Below the pieces are notes generated by a model. It saw only the letters and a program-made list of their open reading frames with translations. It searched no databases and was not told where the DNA came from. Of a stretch of 64,000 nt of DNA, positions 23,251-32,617 are shown piece by piece; positions within the stretch are counted from its first letter, which is position 1, and each line of letters begins with the position of its first letter. The stretch lies in NCBI GenBank assembly GCA_900478215.1, contig LS483478.1, positions 2,976,001 through 3,040,000 of the forward strand, in the 5' to 3' direction. The position numbers and the translations under genes are program-made. Origin of the DNA: Salmonella enterica subsp. houtenae serovar Houten (GTDB lineage: Bacteria; Pseudomonadota; Gammaproteobacteria; Enterobacterales; Enterobacteriaceae).

Positions 23251-24576
23251 TTAAATGGAATAAGGACCAAGATGGAACGTTGAAGCAATAAATTTAAGTA
23301 ATTCACAAATCGCAGGCCACAAGGTCGCCCAGTCAAATATTCCCGTCCAGCCCACACCTTCTTTTGCCAGCCCGGTTAAAGGAATGGCCCATACCGTACC
23401 GAAAGTCTGAATCATCCCTAACAGGAAAGTACAAATAATAACGGAACGATATCCCCCCATTCGGTTGGCTAATACGCCGATTGGGCCGCCGGAGAAGAAG
23501 AGCGGAACAAATCCAGGTAATACCATAATAGGGCTATGGGTGAGCAGCAGAATGCCCATGGAAAAAATCGTGCCGAAGGTACAAAAGACGAATCCCAACG
23601 TGGCCGCGTTCGGCGAAAAAGGTAATAAGGCAGCAACATCCACAGCCGGTATGGCGTTAGGAATAAAGCGATCCTGCCATCCTTTAAACGAACCGTTAAT
23701 TTCGCCTACCATCATCCGCACCCCCTGCAGCAAGATGACCATATACATAGAGAATTGCAGGCCCAGATTGATGATATAGATATACCAGGGTTTGCCTTTC
23801 GCCATTAATTGTACGTTATCGATCCCTGTCGCCAATAGAAAACCGCCAACGAAGAGCGTCATCACAATGGCGATTGCCGTAACGTTGTGGTTAAAAATGG
23901 CTAACCAACCGGGAAGTTTCAGGTTTTCGGCGTCATGCTTTTCCGGATCACCGAATTTATGCGCGAATTTCGAGAAAAACCATAGCCCCAGCATCTGGTT
24001 ATGCGCGATGGTAAAACCTGCGTTATTGGTCACTTTGGCGATGGGTTTAACAATAAGCGTGGTTGAAAACGCCCAAAAGACCCCGGTTAATACCCCGGCA
24101 ATCACAATTGATTGTACCCAACCGAACCCCAGCCAGAAGACGATTAACCACAGTACCGCCTGTGAATGAGAGACCCCGGTATTGCCGGTAAGAAATATGC
24201 CTTTTGCGCCAGTATAACGGCCAAATAAAACTAATATCAGGTTAGTAAAAAACGCCAGTACAAAAACGTATCCTACATAACCGAAATTATCGCCTAGCGC
24301 TATTTGCGTCGCGGCTTTCATTGCGTATGAATCCATTAAGTATCCATGCACGCCATAAGCCTTGCTGACTGCCTCTGCAACCGGTTTAAAAGTGGCTGAA
24401 AATTGAAAGCCGCCAAATAACACCATCATCAAACCGACCATCGCGCTGATCATACCGGTGATAATTTTTATAGGCGTCTTTTTATCCAGCGCATAGCCAA
24501 TACCAACTAATATCCCAATTAATATTGCAGGTTCAGTTAAAAACGTTTGAATAACATCTATAAATTTGGCAAACAT
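23251..24576 (-). CDS. PTS enzyme IIC, UlaA/SgaT type
   Basis: The integral membrane transporter has about ten hydrophobic spans and is related to the ascorbate permease UlaA (EIIC-GAT/SgaT family). I chose MFAKFIDVIQ at 24576 because GGAGGG lies upstream; the frame is open to ATG 24594, whose own ribosome site is weaker. Conserved stretches include GNTGVSHSQAVLW and FSGGPIGVLANRMGG. With the IIB and sulfatase it forms an uptake and desulfation operon. Confidence 0.88.
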   Translation of the reverse strand: MFAKFIDVIQTFLTEPAILIGILVGIGYALDKKTPIKIITGMISAMVGLMMVLFGGFQFSATFKPVAEAVSKAYGVHGYLMDSYAMKAATQIALGDNFGYVGYVFVLAFFTNLILVLFGRYTGAKGIFLTGNTGVSHSQAVLWLIVFWLGFGWVQSIVIAGVLTGVFWAFSTTLIVKPIAKVTNNAGFTIAHNQMLGLWFFSKFAHKFGDPEKHDAENLKLPGWLAIFNHNVTAIAIVMTLFVGGFLLATGIDNVQLMAKGKPWYIYIINLGLQFSMYMVILLQGVRMMVGEINGSFKGWQDRFIPNAIPAVDVAALLPFSPNAATLGFVFCTFGTIFSMGILLLTHSPIMVLPGFVPLFFSGGPIGVLANRMGGYRSVIICTFLLGMIQTFGTVWAIPLTGLAKEGVGWTGIFDWATLWPAICELLKFIASTFHLGPYSI

Positions 24577-24602
24577 CGTCTGAACGCCCTCCATAAGCGT
24601 AC

Positions 24603-24731
24603 CTATTCGTTGTCATAGCTGACCCCTTTACTGACGTTACGTATTGCTTCACTGATGCTATTGAAATTTACCCGATAAACCACCTTATTTAATTTTGTCT
24701 TATACGCACTATAATAATCAAAAATAGTCAT
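24603..24731 (-). CDS. short frame before the PTS operon, doubtful
   Basis: An open frame ending SEAIRNVSKGVSYDNE stops 8 bases before the PTS IIC region. The 42-codon version starts at ATG 24731; a longer one starts at 24794, inside a large palindrome. No ribosome site is seen and no family is recognised. It could be a leader peptide, the tail of a lost gene, or chance. Confidence 0.22.
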   Translation of the reverse strand: MTIFDYYSAYKTKLNKVVYRVNFNSISEAIRNVSKGVSYDNE

Positions 24732-24784
24732 TAAAAGATTTAAGGTGATTATTTGTGATTTAATTTGCAAAAATAGAGCAATAT

Positions 24785-24829
24785 ATAAATACAATCAATT
24801 AAATTAAATAATCAATTGATTGTATTTAT
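24785..24829. promoter_or_regulatory. perfect 16-bp inverted repeat upstream of the PTS/sulfatase operon
   Basis: ATAAATACAATCAATT (24785-24800) and its exact complement (24814-24829) are separated by 13 bases in the AT-rich gap between the operon and rlmC. The symmetry suggests a dimeric repressor operator for the sulfatase/PTS operon. No regulator gene is adjacent. Confidence 0.45.
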
Positions 24830-24877
24830 TATTTTTCTGGGATAATTACGGAGTTAAAAATAGATATTGCGAATATA

Positions 24878-26008
24878 TTATGCTGACCTGCGTAATAAAG
24901 TTAACACTTCATAATGCGCGGTATGCGGGAACATATCGAAAAGCTGAACGCGTTGAATGCGGTAGTTCGGCAGATGGCGAATATCCTGCGCCATCGTCTG
25001 CGCGTTACAGCTGGAATAAATGATAAAACGCGGCGCCATTTGTGCAAGATAATCGCACAACGGCTTGCCAATACCACGACGGGGAGGATTCACCAACACC
25101 AGATCGGGCGTTTCGCCTTGTGCAGTGGCGAATTGGGTAGAATCCAGCGCCTGGAAATGAAGGCGGGTTAATCCCAGCTCAGCAGCGGATTGCTTCGCGC
25201 AGGCAATCGCCTCCGGCGCGATCTCAATACCGGTTAATTGCATCTGCGGCGTCGCGCAGTGCAGGCCGAATCCGCCCACTCCGCAAAAGAGATCCCACAT
25301 ATGGCGTACCGGCAGTTGCCCTACCCAGTCGCGCGCCGTCGCATATAATCGGCTGGCGACCGTAGGGTTGGTCTGAAAGAAACTTTGCGGGCGGATCCAC
25401 AGCGGCACATCGTTAAAACGTTCCGCCAGCGCCTGCTGATCCGTCAGGTAGATTTCCATCTCCCCTTCCATAATCGCCATATGTACAGGCTGAATATTCG
25501 CGGTGATCACTCTGAGCTGCGGCAGTTGCGCACGCAGCCACGGTAACGCCGCGCGCAGTTGCGTAAGCTTGATTTCTGAACGCAACACGAAGCGTAGCAT
25601 CATACCGCCATCGAACTGACTTTCCGTCAGCAACAGGTATTTCAGTTCGCCGCGTTTTCGCGCCACATTATAAGGCGTGAGTCCGGCACGGGCGATAAAG
25701 GGCTTCAGCGCGCTGAACACGGGGGCAAAGGAGGCGGGATACAGCGGACAGCCGCAAAGATCGACCGGCGTACCGTCGCGATGCAGCATCCCGAAGAGCG
25801 GTTTTTCTACACTACCGCTCACAACCATTTTCGCTTTGTTACGGAAACCCTGTGCCGGGCCGCCAATCGGCGCGCACCACTGTTCAACAGGTAGCCCGGC
25901 CAGCAAACGATGTAAATCGGCTGTTTTTGCGGAAAGTTGCTCGTTAACCGACTGCGTAATCCATTGACAGGAACGGCAGCGACCCGCGTCATAGAGTGCG
26001 CACTGCAT
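24878..26008 (-). CDS. rlmC: RlmC, 23S rRNA m5U747 methyltransferase
   Basis: The 376-residue SAM-dependent RNA methyltransferase has N-terminal cysteines for the 4Fe-4S cluster (MQCALYDAGRCRSC and LCGCPLY). The Rossmann fold carries WDLFCGVGGFG, the catalytic motif NPPRRG, and the nucleophile Cys in IYSSCNAQT. It methylates U747 of 23S rRNA. It lies downstream of ybjO. E. coli name rumB/ybjF. Confidence 0.96.
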   Translation of the reverse strand: MQCALYDAGRCRSCQWITQSVNEQLSAKTADLHRLLAGLPVEQWCAPIGGPAQGFRNKAKMVVSGSVEKPLFGMLHRDGTPVDLCGCPLYPASFAPVFSALKPFIARAGLTPYNVARKRGELKYLLLTESQFDGGMMLRFVLRSEIKLTQLRAALPWLRAQLPQLRVITANIQPVHMAIMEGEMEIYLTDQQALAERFNDVPLWIRPQSFFQTNPTVASRLYATARDWVGQLPVRHMWDLFCGVGGFGLHCATPQMQLTGIEIAPEAIACAKQSAAELGLTRLHFQALDSTQFATAQGETPDLVLVNPPRRGIGKPLCDYLAQMAPRFIIYSSCNAQTMAQDIRHLPNYRIQRVQLFDMFPHTAHYEVLTLLRRSA

Positions 26009-26050
26009 ACCAAAAAACCTTCATATTATCCGGGTCGACGATTATACACA

Positions 26051-26524
26051 TTATTGCAGCCGGAAGAACCGACGGCTGGGAGCGGGAATAAACAGCAGAA
26101 ACAGAATTAAAAGATCGGGGAGTTTTTGCATGACCAGGGAATGCAGGATATCACGCTTCGATTCTCCCGCGATGCTAAACAACTCCGGATACCCGTAGCC
26201 TAACGAAGCCGCCCACAGATACCCACTCACAATAATTTGTGTCGCCAGGTACACCCAGCGCGCCCAGCTACGGCCTTTTACCAGCGAAAACGCGCAATAA
26301 ATTTCAATAAAGACCAGCACTAAGCTTGCCAAAAAGACCAGGGTTAAGCTCCACGTCTGTACGCTGCGATGAATAAACTCGCCCATCCCGCGTATGCCGA
26401 GGGTATTCATAATCATCAGCACATCGAGACCACGAATCAAAATAATCGCCATAGCCGCAACCTGCACCAGCGTAGGCACATTTAAACGGGCATGTGATGA
26501 GGTTGATTGCTTTATAAATCCCAA
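26051..26524 (-). CDS. ybjO: YbjO, inner-membrane protein
   Basis: The DUF2593 family membrane protein has about four spans (VAAMAIILIRGLDVL, LTLVFLASLVLVFIEIY and others). No ATG sits where the E. coli protein starts. I chose TTG at 26524 (LGFIKQSTSSHARLN) because CAGGGAAGA precedes it. The frame extends to an ATG at 26614 within the potI end, giving an unusual N-terminus. Function unknown. It is distal in the pot region. Confidence 0.82.
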   Translation of the reverse strand: MGFIKQSTSSHARLNVPTLVQVAAMAIILIRGLDVLMIMNTLGIRGMGEFIHRSVQTWSLTLVFLASLVLVFIEIYCAFSLVKGRSWARWVYLATQIIVSGYLWAASLGYGYPELFSIAGESKRDILHSLVMQKLPDLLILFLLFIPAPSRRFFRLQ

Positions 26525-26597
26525 TGAATGTCTTCCCTGAAAATGATGCCACGACCCGCGCGGCAACACATTGCCATAGTGGAAGATTTTAGTGGCT

Positions 26598-27443
26598 TCA
26601 GCCGCGTCTTGCACGCTGGATATCGCGAATCCGCTGTTTTTCCGCTCGCGCCATCAGGTACCAGGCAATAAATCCGACGATTCCTACCACGCCGAGGATT
26701 AATGTCGCCAGCGCGTTGATTTCCGGGTTCACACCCATGCGCACGCTGGAGAAAACCAGCATCGGCAGCGTGGTGGCGCCGGGACCGGAAACGAAGCTGG
26801 CAATCACCAGATCGTCAAGGGAGAGCGTAAAGGCCAACAGCCAGCCCGAGATCACTGCTGGCATGATCATCGGTAGCGTAATGACAAAAAAGACCTTCAG
26901 CGGCGGTGCGCCAAGATCCATCGCCGCCTCTTCAATAGAACGATCCAGTTCGCGTAACCGCGAAGCGATGACCACCGCCACATAGGCGGTACAGAAAGTG
27001 ACGTGCGCCAGCCAGATGGTCAGCATCCCGCGATCGGAGGGCCAGCCGATAGCATGACCGAGCGCGACAAACAGCAGCAGCAGCGACAGTCCGGTAATCA
27101 CATCCGGCATCACTAGCGGCGCGGTGATCATAAACGCAAAGCCGTTTGCGCCGCGAAACCGCCCAAATCGCACCATTACCACCGAGGCGATAGTACCGAG
27201 CATCACCGCCATCGTCGCCGCGCAGGCAGCAATTGTCAGGCTTAGTCCCACTGCGCTCATCATGGCGGTATCCCGAAATAGCTCGCCATACCAGCGCGTC
27301 GACCATCCCGCCCACACCGTCACCAGCTTTGAACTGTTAAACGAGTAAATCACCAGCATTAACATCGGTGCATAGAGAAAAGTAAACCCCAGCACCAGAA
27401 TCAGAATGCGCCAGGGCGAGCGAACGACCGGTAAGTTATTCAT
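26598..27443 (-). CDS. potI: PotI, putrescine permease subunit
   Basis: The 281-residue ABC permease (CysTW family) has six spans and the EAA loop EEAAMDLGAPPLKVFFVITLP. With PotH it forms the channel of the PotFGHI putrescine importer. Its start overlaps the potH stop by 4 bases, so the two are translationally coupled. Confidence 0.97.
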   Translation of the reverse strand: MNNLPVVRSPWRILILVLGFTFLYAPMLMLVIYSFNSSKLVTVWAGWSTRWYGELFRDTAMMSAVGLSLTIAACAATMAVMLGTIASVVMVRFGRFRGANGFAFMITAPLVMPDVITGLSLLLLFVALGHAIGWPSDRGMLTIWLAHVTFCTAYVAVVIASRLRELDRSIEEAAMDLGAPPLKVFFVITLPMIMPAVISGWLLAFTLSLDDLVIASFVSGPGATTLPMLVFSSVRMGVNPEINALATLILGVVGIVGFIAWYLMARAEKQRIRDIQRARRG

Positions 27444-28393
27444 CCGTGCTCTCCCCCACTTTTTTGCTGATGTTTATGGAACCACATGATCGGTACGATC
27501 AGCAGCAGCAACATAATAATGGCGACCGCAGAAGCGACCGGCCAGTCGCGGTTATTGAAAAACTCCTGCCACAGGACGCGACCAATCATGATACTGTCCG
27601 GCCCGCCAAGCAGTTCCGGGATCACAAACTCGCCCACCGCCGGGATAAAAACCAGCATCGAGCCGGCGATGACTCCGCCTTTGGTGAGCGGGACAATGAT
27701 GCTAAAAAACGTTTTCAGCGGTCGGGCGCCGAGATCCAGCGACGCCTCCACCAGCGAATAATCAATGCGCGTCAATGCGGTATAAATGGGCAGAACCATA
27801 AACGGCAGATAGGCATAAACAATGCCGATATAGACTGCCAGGTTAGTGTGCAGGATCGTCAGCGGCTGATCGATAACCCCGAGCCACAGCAACACATTGT
27901 TCAGCACGCCGTTGTTTTTCAAAATGCCCATCCAGGCATAGACGCGAATTAAAAAAGACGTCCACGAGGGCAGAATCACCAACAGCAGTAGGATATTGCG
28001 CGTGGAGGGCTTGCTGTGCGCCACCGCCCACGCCAGTGGGTAGCCCAGCAGCAGGCAGCAGATCGTGGAAATACCGGCAATTTGTAACGATTGCAGATAG
28101 GCTTCAACATAGAGCGGATCGTCGGTCAGTTGCAAAAAATTGCCGAGATTGAGCGTAATCGACAACTGATCGTCAGCCCATTCCAGCAGGTCGGTATACG
28201 GCGGGATCGCCCGCGCCATTTCCGCGAGGCTTATCTTAAAGACGATAAGAAACGGCAGTAAAAACAGCAGAATGAGCCAGATATAGGGTAAAGCAATAAC
28301 CAGCTTACGCCCATGTTTCATTTGCATTCGCGCCAGCCATAGCGCCGCGCCGCCAGGTTTGCTGATGCGTGCCGGAGGTTCAAGTGTGCTCAT
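27440..28393 (-). CDS. potH: PotH, putrescine permease subunit
   Basis: The 317-residue ABC permease is the partner of PotI, with a long N-terminal cytoplasmic segment before the first span and the EAA loop EASLDLGARPLKTFFSIIVP. It begins 9 bases after potG. Confidence 0.97.
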   Translation of the reverse strand: MSTLEPPARISKPGGAALWLARMQMKHGRKLVIALPYIWLILLFLLPFLIVFKISLAEMARAIPPYTDLLEWADDQLSITLNLGNFLQLTDDPLYVEAYLQSLQIAGISTICCLLLGYPLAWAVAHSKPSTRNILLLLVILPSWTSFLIRVYAWMGILKNNGVLNNVLLWLGVIDQPLTILHTNLAVYIGIVYAYLPFMVLPIYTALTRIDYSLVEASLDLGARPLKTFFSIIVPLTKGGVIAGSMLVFIPAVGEFVIPELLGGPDSIMIGRVLWQEFFNNRDWPVASAVAIIMLLLLIVPIMWFHKHQQKSGGEHG

Positions 28394-28402
28394 GTTTCCC
28401 CC

Positions 28403-29536
28403 TTATACCGTCAGGACCACGCCGCTATCCGCTTCCCAGCACAAACGCACTTCATCGCCCCAGGTCGGTAACCCTTTCCGGTAACGGTGCGCATTCTGCA
28501 GTTGAGCGCTGATCATCTGCCCGCTTTTTAGCCGCACATGATAAATAGACAGATCGCCAAGATAGGCAATATGCACTACTTCGCCGACGGCGAAATTATA
28601 GCCATCGGCAGGCGGCGCCTCGCATAGCATGATTTTTTCCGGACGTAGCGCCACATATACCGGCACATTATCAATCACAGAGGCATCCGCATCGACTTTT
28701 AACGGATGTACCAAACCGGGCGCGTCAATAACCAGACCATCCTCTTCACGCGCTTTCAGTAAACCCTCAAAAACATTTACCGATCCGATAAATTCGGCGC
28801 TATAGCGGGTCGTCGGATGCTCGTAAATCTCCTCCGGCTCGCCAATTTGGACAAATTTTCCACGGTTCATGATGGCAATGCGCCCCGCCATCGTCATCGC
28901 TTCTTCCTGATCGTGCGTTACCATGACGCAGGTCACGCCGACGCGCTCAAGGATATCAGCCACTTCAAGCTGCATCCGGTCGCGTAATTTTTTATCCAGC
29001 GCGCCCATCGGTTCATCCAACAAGAGCAGCCTGGGACGTTTAGCCAGGCTGCGCGCCAGGGCCACGCGCTGGCGCTGACCGCCGGAAAGCTGATGCGGCT
29101 TACGTTTCGCAAACTCCTGCATGTGCACCAGACCCAGCATCTCATTGACGCGGCTGGCAATCTCCGCCTTTGGCAGTTTGTCCTGCTTCAGACCAAAAGC
29201 AATGTTCTGCTCTACCGTCATATGCGGAAACAACGCATAGGACTGAAACATCATATTAATCGGACGCTGATACGGCGGAACATGCGCCAGATCGACGCCG
29301 TCGAGCATAATTTGCCCGCTGCTCGGCGGTTCAAAACCTGCCAGCATCCGTAGCAAGGTTGATTTTCCACAACCTGACGCGCCCAACAGAGCAAAAATCT
29401 CGCCTTTATAGATAGTCAGATTGACATCATCAACAGCATGTTGCCCGTCAAATGACTTCGTCAGGTTGCGAATTTCCAGAAGCGGTGTCAGCGCTTTACG
29501 GTTTTTCACCTGCGGGCGGTGGGGGGCATCATTCAC
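28403..29536 (-). CDS. potG: PotG, putrescine transporter ATPase
   Basis: The 377-residue ABC ATPase uses the GTG start at 29536 (VNDAPHRPQ), which matches the known protein length and follows GGAGAG; the ATG at 29560 adds eight unlikely residues. Walker A is GASGCGKS, the signature LSGGQRQR and Walker B LLLDEP. A C-terminal TOBE/OB domain covers about residues 290-377. It drives PotFGHI. Confidence 0.97.
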   Translation of the reverse strand: MNDAPHRPQVKNRKALTPLLEIRNLTKSFDGQHAVDDVNLTIYKGEIFALLGASGCGKSTLLRMLAGFEPPSSGQIMLDGVDLAHVPPYQRPINMMFQSYALFPHMTVEQNIAFGLKQDKLPKAEIASRVNEMLGLVHMQEFAKRKPHQLSGGQRQRVALARSLAKRPRLLLLDEPMGALDKKLRDRMQLEVADILERVGVTCVMVTHDQEEAMTMAGRIAIMNRGKFVQIGEPEEIYEHPTTRYSAEFIGSVNVFEGLLKAREEDGLVIDAPGLVHPLKVDADASVIDNVPVYVALRPEKIMLCEAPPADGYNFAVGEVVHIAYLGDLSIYHVRLKSGQMISAQLQNAHRYRKGLPTWGDEVRLCWEADSGVVLTV

Positions 29537-29623
29537 AAGGAGCTCTCCGGCATAACACAATCAAACGATACAAACGGTGGAATGCCCGATAACGCACGCT
29601 TATCAGGCCATACCGTTAATGAA

Positions 29624-30736
29624 TTACTTACCGCTTTTCACTTTCGTCCATGCACGGGTACGGACACGATCAATCTTCGGTTCCTGCACTTTCAGGGTAA
29701 ACAACTTAGCCCGCACATCCGCTGGCGGATAAATGCCCGGGTTATCGCGCACCTGCTGGCTTACCAGCGCCGTCGCCTCTTTATTCGCATTGGCGTAGAA
29801 AACGTGATCGGAAATATGGGCAATCACATCGGGGCGCAGCAGGTAATTAAGAAACTGGTAGGCCTCGTCTTTATTTTTGGCGTCAGCCGGCATGGCGAAC
29901 ACATCAAAAAATGCCATCGCCCCCTCTTTGGGGATCGAGAAAGCGATATTGACGCCATTTTTCGCCTCTTTCGCCCGGTTAGCGGCCTGCCAGACATCGC
30001 CCGCCCAGCCGATGGCCACACAGGTATCGCCATTAGCCAGATCGTTAATGTATTGCGAGGAGTGGAAATAGCGAATGTTTGGCCGTAGCTTCAGCAACAG
30101 GTCGGTTGCCGGGCCGGTGTAGTCATCCGCTTTGCTGCTATTCGGATCTTTACCCAGATAGTTCAGCACGGTGGCAAAAATTTCTTCCGGCGCATCGAGG
30201 AAAGAGACGCCGCAGCTTTTTAGCTTCTCCAGATTTTCCGGCTTGAGGACTAAATCCCAACTATTCACTGGCGCATCATCCCCCAGCACCGCTTTCACTT
30301 TATCAACGTTATAGCCAATGCCCGTCGTGGCCCACATATAGGGCATGGCGTATTTGTTGTCAGGATCGTGCTTCGCTACCAGTTTCAGCAGTTCAGGATC
30401 GAGGTTTTTCCAGCCGGGAAGTTTGCTTTTATCCAGCGGCTGAAAAACGCCCGCGGTGAGCTGGCGCTCAAGAAAACTGGCCGACGGCACCACCAGATCG
30501 AAACCGGTGCTACCTGCCATTAACTTGCCTTCCAGCACTTCGTTAGAGTCAAAGACATCATAGATAACGTTAATCCCGGTCTCTTTTTCAAAGTTCGCCA
30601 CCGTATCCGGCGCGATATAATCTGACCAGTTATATATGTGCAGCGTTTTTTGTCCAGCAGCGAGCGTGCCGACAGAGACGACCATCAGAGCACCCGCAAC
30701 CAGACCCGATAGCCATTTTTTATTTAAGGCGGTCAT
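29624..30736 (-). CDS. potF: PotF, periplasmic putrescine-binding protein
   Basis: The 370-residue protein starts MTALNKKWLSGLVAGALM with a signal peptide cut after LAA. It is the spermidine/putrescine SBP family member, with the ligand region IYNWSDYIAPDT and the Trp/Asp pocket residues in WAGDVWQA. It is first in potFGHI, 87 bases before potG; a REP-like stretch (ATAACGCACGCTTATCAGG) lies between. Confidence 0.97.
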   Translation of the reverse strand: MTALNKKWLSGLVAGALMVVSVGTLAAGQKTLHIYNWSDYIAPDTVANFEKETGINVIYDVFDSNEVLEGKLMAGSTGFDLVVPSASFLERQLTAGVFQPLDKSKLPGWKNLDPELLKLVAKHDPDNKYAMPYMWATTGIGYNVDKVKAVLGDDAPVNSWDLVLKPENLEKLKSCGVSFLDAPEEIFATVLNYLGKDPNSSKADDYTGPATDLLLKLRPNIRYFHSSQYINDLANGDTCVAIGWAGDVWQAANRAKEAKNGVNIAFSIPKEGAMAFFDVFAMPADAKNKDEAYQFLNYLLRPDVIAHISDHVFYANANKEATALVSQQVRDNPGIYPPADVRAKLFTLKVQEPKIDRVRTRAWTKVKSGK

Positions 30737-31084
30737 CATCGCTTTCCTTCTGAAATCCGTTAACAAATGAACCCATTAGACGCCGTTTAAAACATGCCTG
30801 AAACGTGCATACCTTTTCATTTGATACAAATGAAGAAGAGAGGTCGCCCTCCCTGCCATCAAGCTCGCTATGAAAGCTTCGCAAGAATAACTTTAGCTAA
30901 GGTTTGAGGCTATAGCCCAGATTAAAAAACGCCTTTTATCAATTTTTTATGCAGGTTTTGTCTATGTGATAAAGCGAAATGGTCAGAAAGGAGGTGAATA
31001 ATTCTTTAAATAAAGGTTAATAACAGCATAAAAAAACGTAAACAGCAGCCGCGCTGGCAGCGACTGCCTGATTATCGGGAGGGA
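30737..31084. promoter_or_regulatory. potF upstream region
   Basis: The ~350 bases between potF and the end of ybjN contain no gene. The potF promoter must lie here. There is an AT-rich stretch near 30940-31030, and the purine-rich AGAAAGGAGGTGA near 30984 faces the other way. No clear terminator for the ybjN transcript was recognised. Confidence 0.4.
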
Positions 31085-31561
31085 TCAGTGAAGAAAATGG
31101 TCAACCGCGCTGGTTTTTTGCGCGTCTTCTTCCGCGTTAAACAGAAGCTGATGCGCTCCGGCCTCAAGGATCACCATAGAGATCTGCTCTTCACTTTGGC
31201 GAACAAACCATTCGAATTGTTCGTAGGTGACACCCTGCATAACGGATAAAGACTGGCACACAACCAGTTTTGGCAGATTATCATCCTGGATATCGAGAAA
31301 GGCTTTTACCGTCAACGAACTGGCGTTGATAGCGGAAAGATCGGCCGCCAACGGCAGCAACGCGGAAGGCCTGACCTCCGCCATCGCGGAAAAAAGGATG
31401 GTGTTGTCCACCAAATCGATTTTAGCATCGTAGACGCCGTCAAAATTCTGCATATGCGGCAAATGCAGCGCCTGACAGGTATCACATTCGAAGAAATTCA
31501 TGCCCAGGTCGTCGAGCCATTGACGCAACGTATCCAGAGTGGGAACGACCAGTGATATCAT
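31085..31561 (-). CDS. ybjN: YbjN, stress/motility-related protein
   Basis: The 158-residue YbjN-family protein (type III secretion chaperone-like fold) is cytoplasmic and acidic, with the family stretch LGMNFFECDTCQALHLPHM. In E. coli it influences motility, biofilm and stress responses. It is last in ybjC-nfsA-rimK-ybjN, 96 bases after rimK. Confidence 0.94.
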   Translation of the reverse strand: MISLVVPTLDTLRQWLDDLGMNFFECDTCQALHLPHMQNFDGVYDAKIDLVDNTILFSAMAEVRPSALLPLAADLSAINASSLTVKAFLDIQDDNLPKLVVCQSLSVMQGVTYEQFEWFVRQSEEQISMVILEAGAHQLLFNAEEDAQKTSAVDHFLH

Positions 31562-31657
31562 AATAATGTGCTACCTCTTACGATGACGATGAAAAAATTA
31601 CCGGCACAGCTTACGCAAAAAGCGCGCTTCGTACTACGACGGAAGCCACGATTGCGC

Positions 31658-32560
31658 TTAGCCGCCGATTTTAAGGCAAAATTCAGGTGTGGCGTGACGT
31701 TCTATCCACTGAATCATTCGCCCCGCGATATCCACGCCCGTGGTCTTTTCGATGCCTTCCAGTCCCGGCGAGGCATTCACCTCCATAACCAGCGGTCCGC
31801 GCACGGCGCGGAGAATATCGACACCCGCCACATCCAGCCCCAACGTCTGTGCGGCTTTGATGGCGATATCCCGTTCACGGGGCGTGATCGTCGCGATGCT
31901 GGCCACCCCGCCGCGATGAAGATTGGAACGAAAATCGCCGGCTTTCGCGCACCGCTCAATCGCCGCCACAACCTCATTGCCGACGACCAGACAACGAATA
32001 TCGCATCCTTTAGCTTCGGCAATGTATTCCTGAACCAAAATATGGGCATTCAGCCCCCGAAACGCATCAATGACGCTTTCAGCAGCCTGGCGCGTCTCCG
32101 CCAATACCACGCCGATCCCTTGTGTGCCTTCTACCAGCTTCACGACCAGCGGCGCCCCGCCGACCATCTCAATGAGATCGCTGGTATCATCCGGCGAATG
32201 GGCGATCCCGGTAATGGGAAGATCGATCCCTTGGCGCGCCAGAAGTTGTAGCGATCGCAGCTTATCGCGCGCGCGGGTAATGGCGACGGATTCATTCAGC
32301 GGATAGCTGCCCAGCAGCTCAAACTGACGTAGCGCAGCGGTACCATAAAAGGTAATGGCCGAACCAATACGAGGAATAACGGCGTCAAAATGGGGCAGAC
32401 GCCGTCCCTTGTAATGGATCGACGAAGCGGCCGGGTTAATATTCATATAGCAGGAAAGAGGATCGAGTATCTCTATCAGATGACCGCGCCGCATCGCCGC
32501 TTCGCGCAGACGTTTGCAAGAATAGAGCGTTCCATCCCTGGACAATATGGCAATTTTCAC
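31658..32560 (-). CDS. rimK: RimK, ribosomal S6 glutamate ligase
   Basis: The 300-residue ATP-grasp ligase adds glutamates to the C-terminus of ribosomal protein S6. The ATP-grasp core shows PLVVKLVEGTQGIGVVL, DIRCLVVG and metal residues in VMEVNASPGLEGI. It follows nfsA after 57 bases. Confidence 0.97.
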   Translation of the reverse strand: MKIAILSRDGTLYSCKRLREAAMRRGHLIEILDPLSCYMNINPAASSIHYKGRRLPHFDAVIPRIGSAITFYGTAALRQFELLGSYPLNESVAITRARDKLRSLQLLARQGIDLPITGIAHSPDDTSDLIEMVGGAPLVVKLVEGTQGIGVVLAETRQAAESVIDAFRGLNAHILVQEYIAEAKGCDIRCLVVGNEVVAAIERCAKAGDFRSNLHRGGVASIATITPRERDIAIKAAQTLGLDVAGVDILRAVRGPLVMEVNASPGLEGIEKTTGVDIAGRMIQWIERHATPEFCLKIGG

Positions 32561-32617
32561 CCTGCACCTCGCTGAAGACCCTGAAAAGCCCGCGTATCAT
32601 ACACTGACCTGCAGGTT

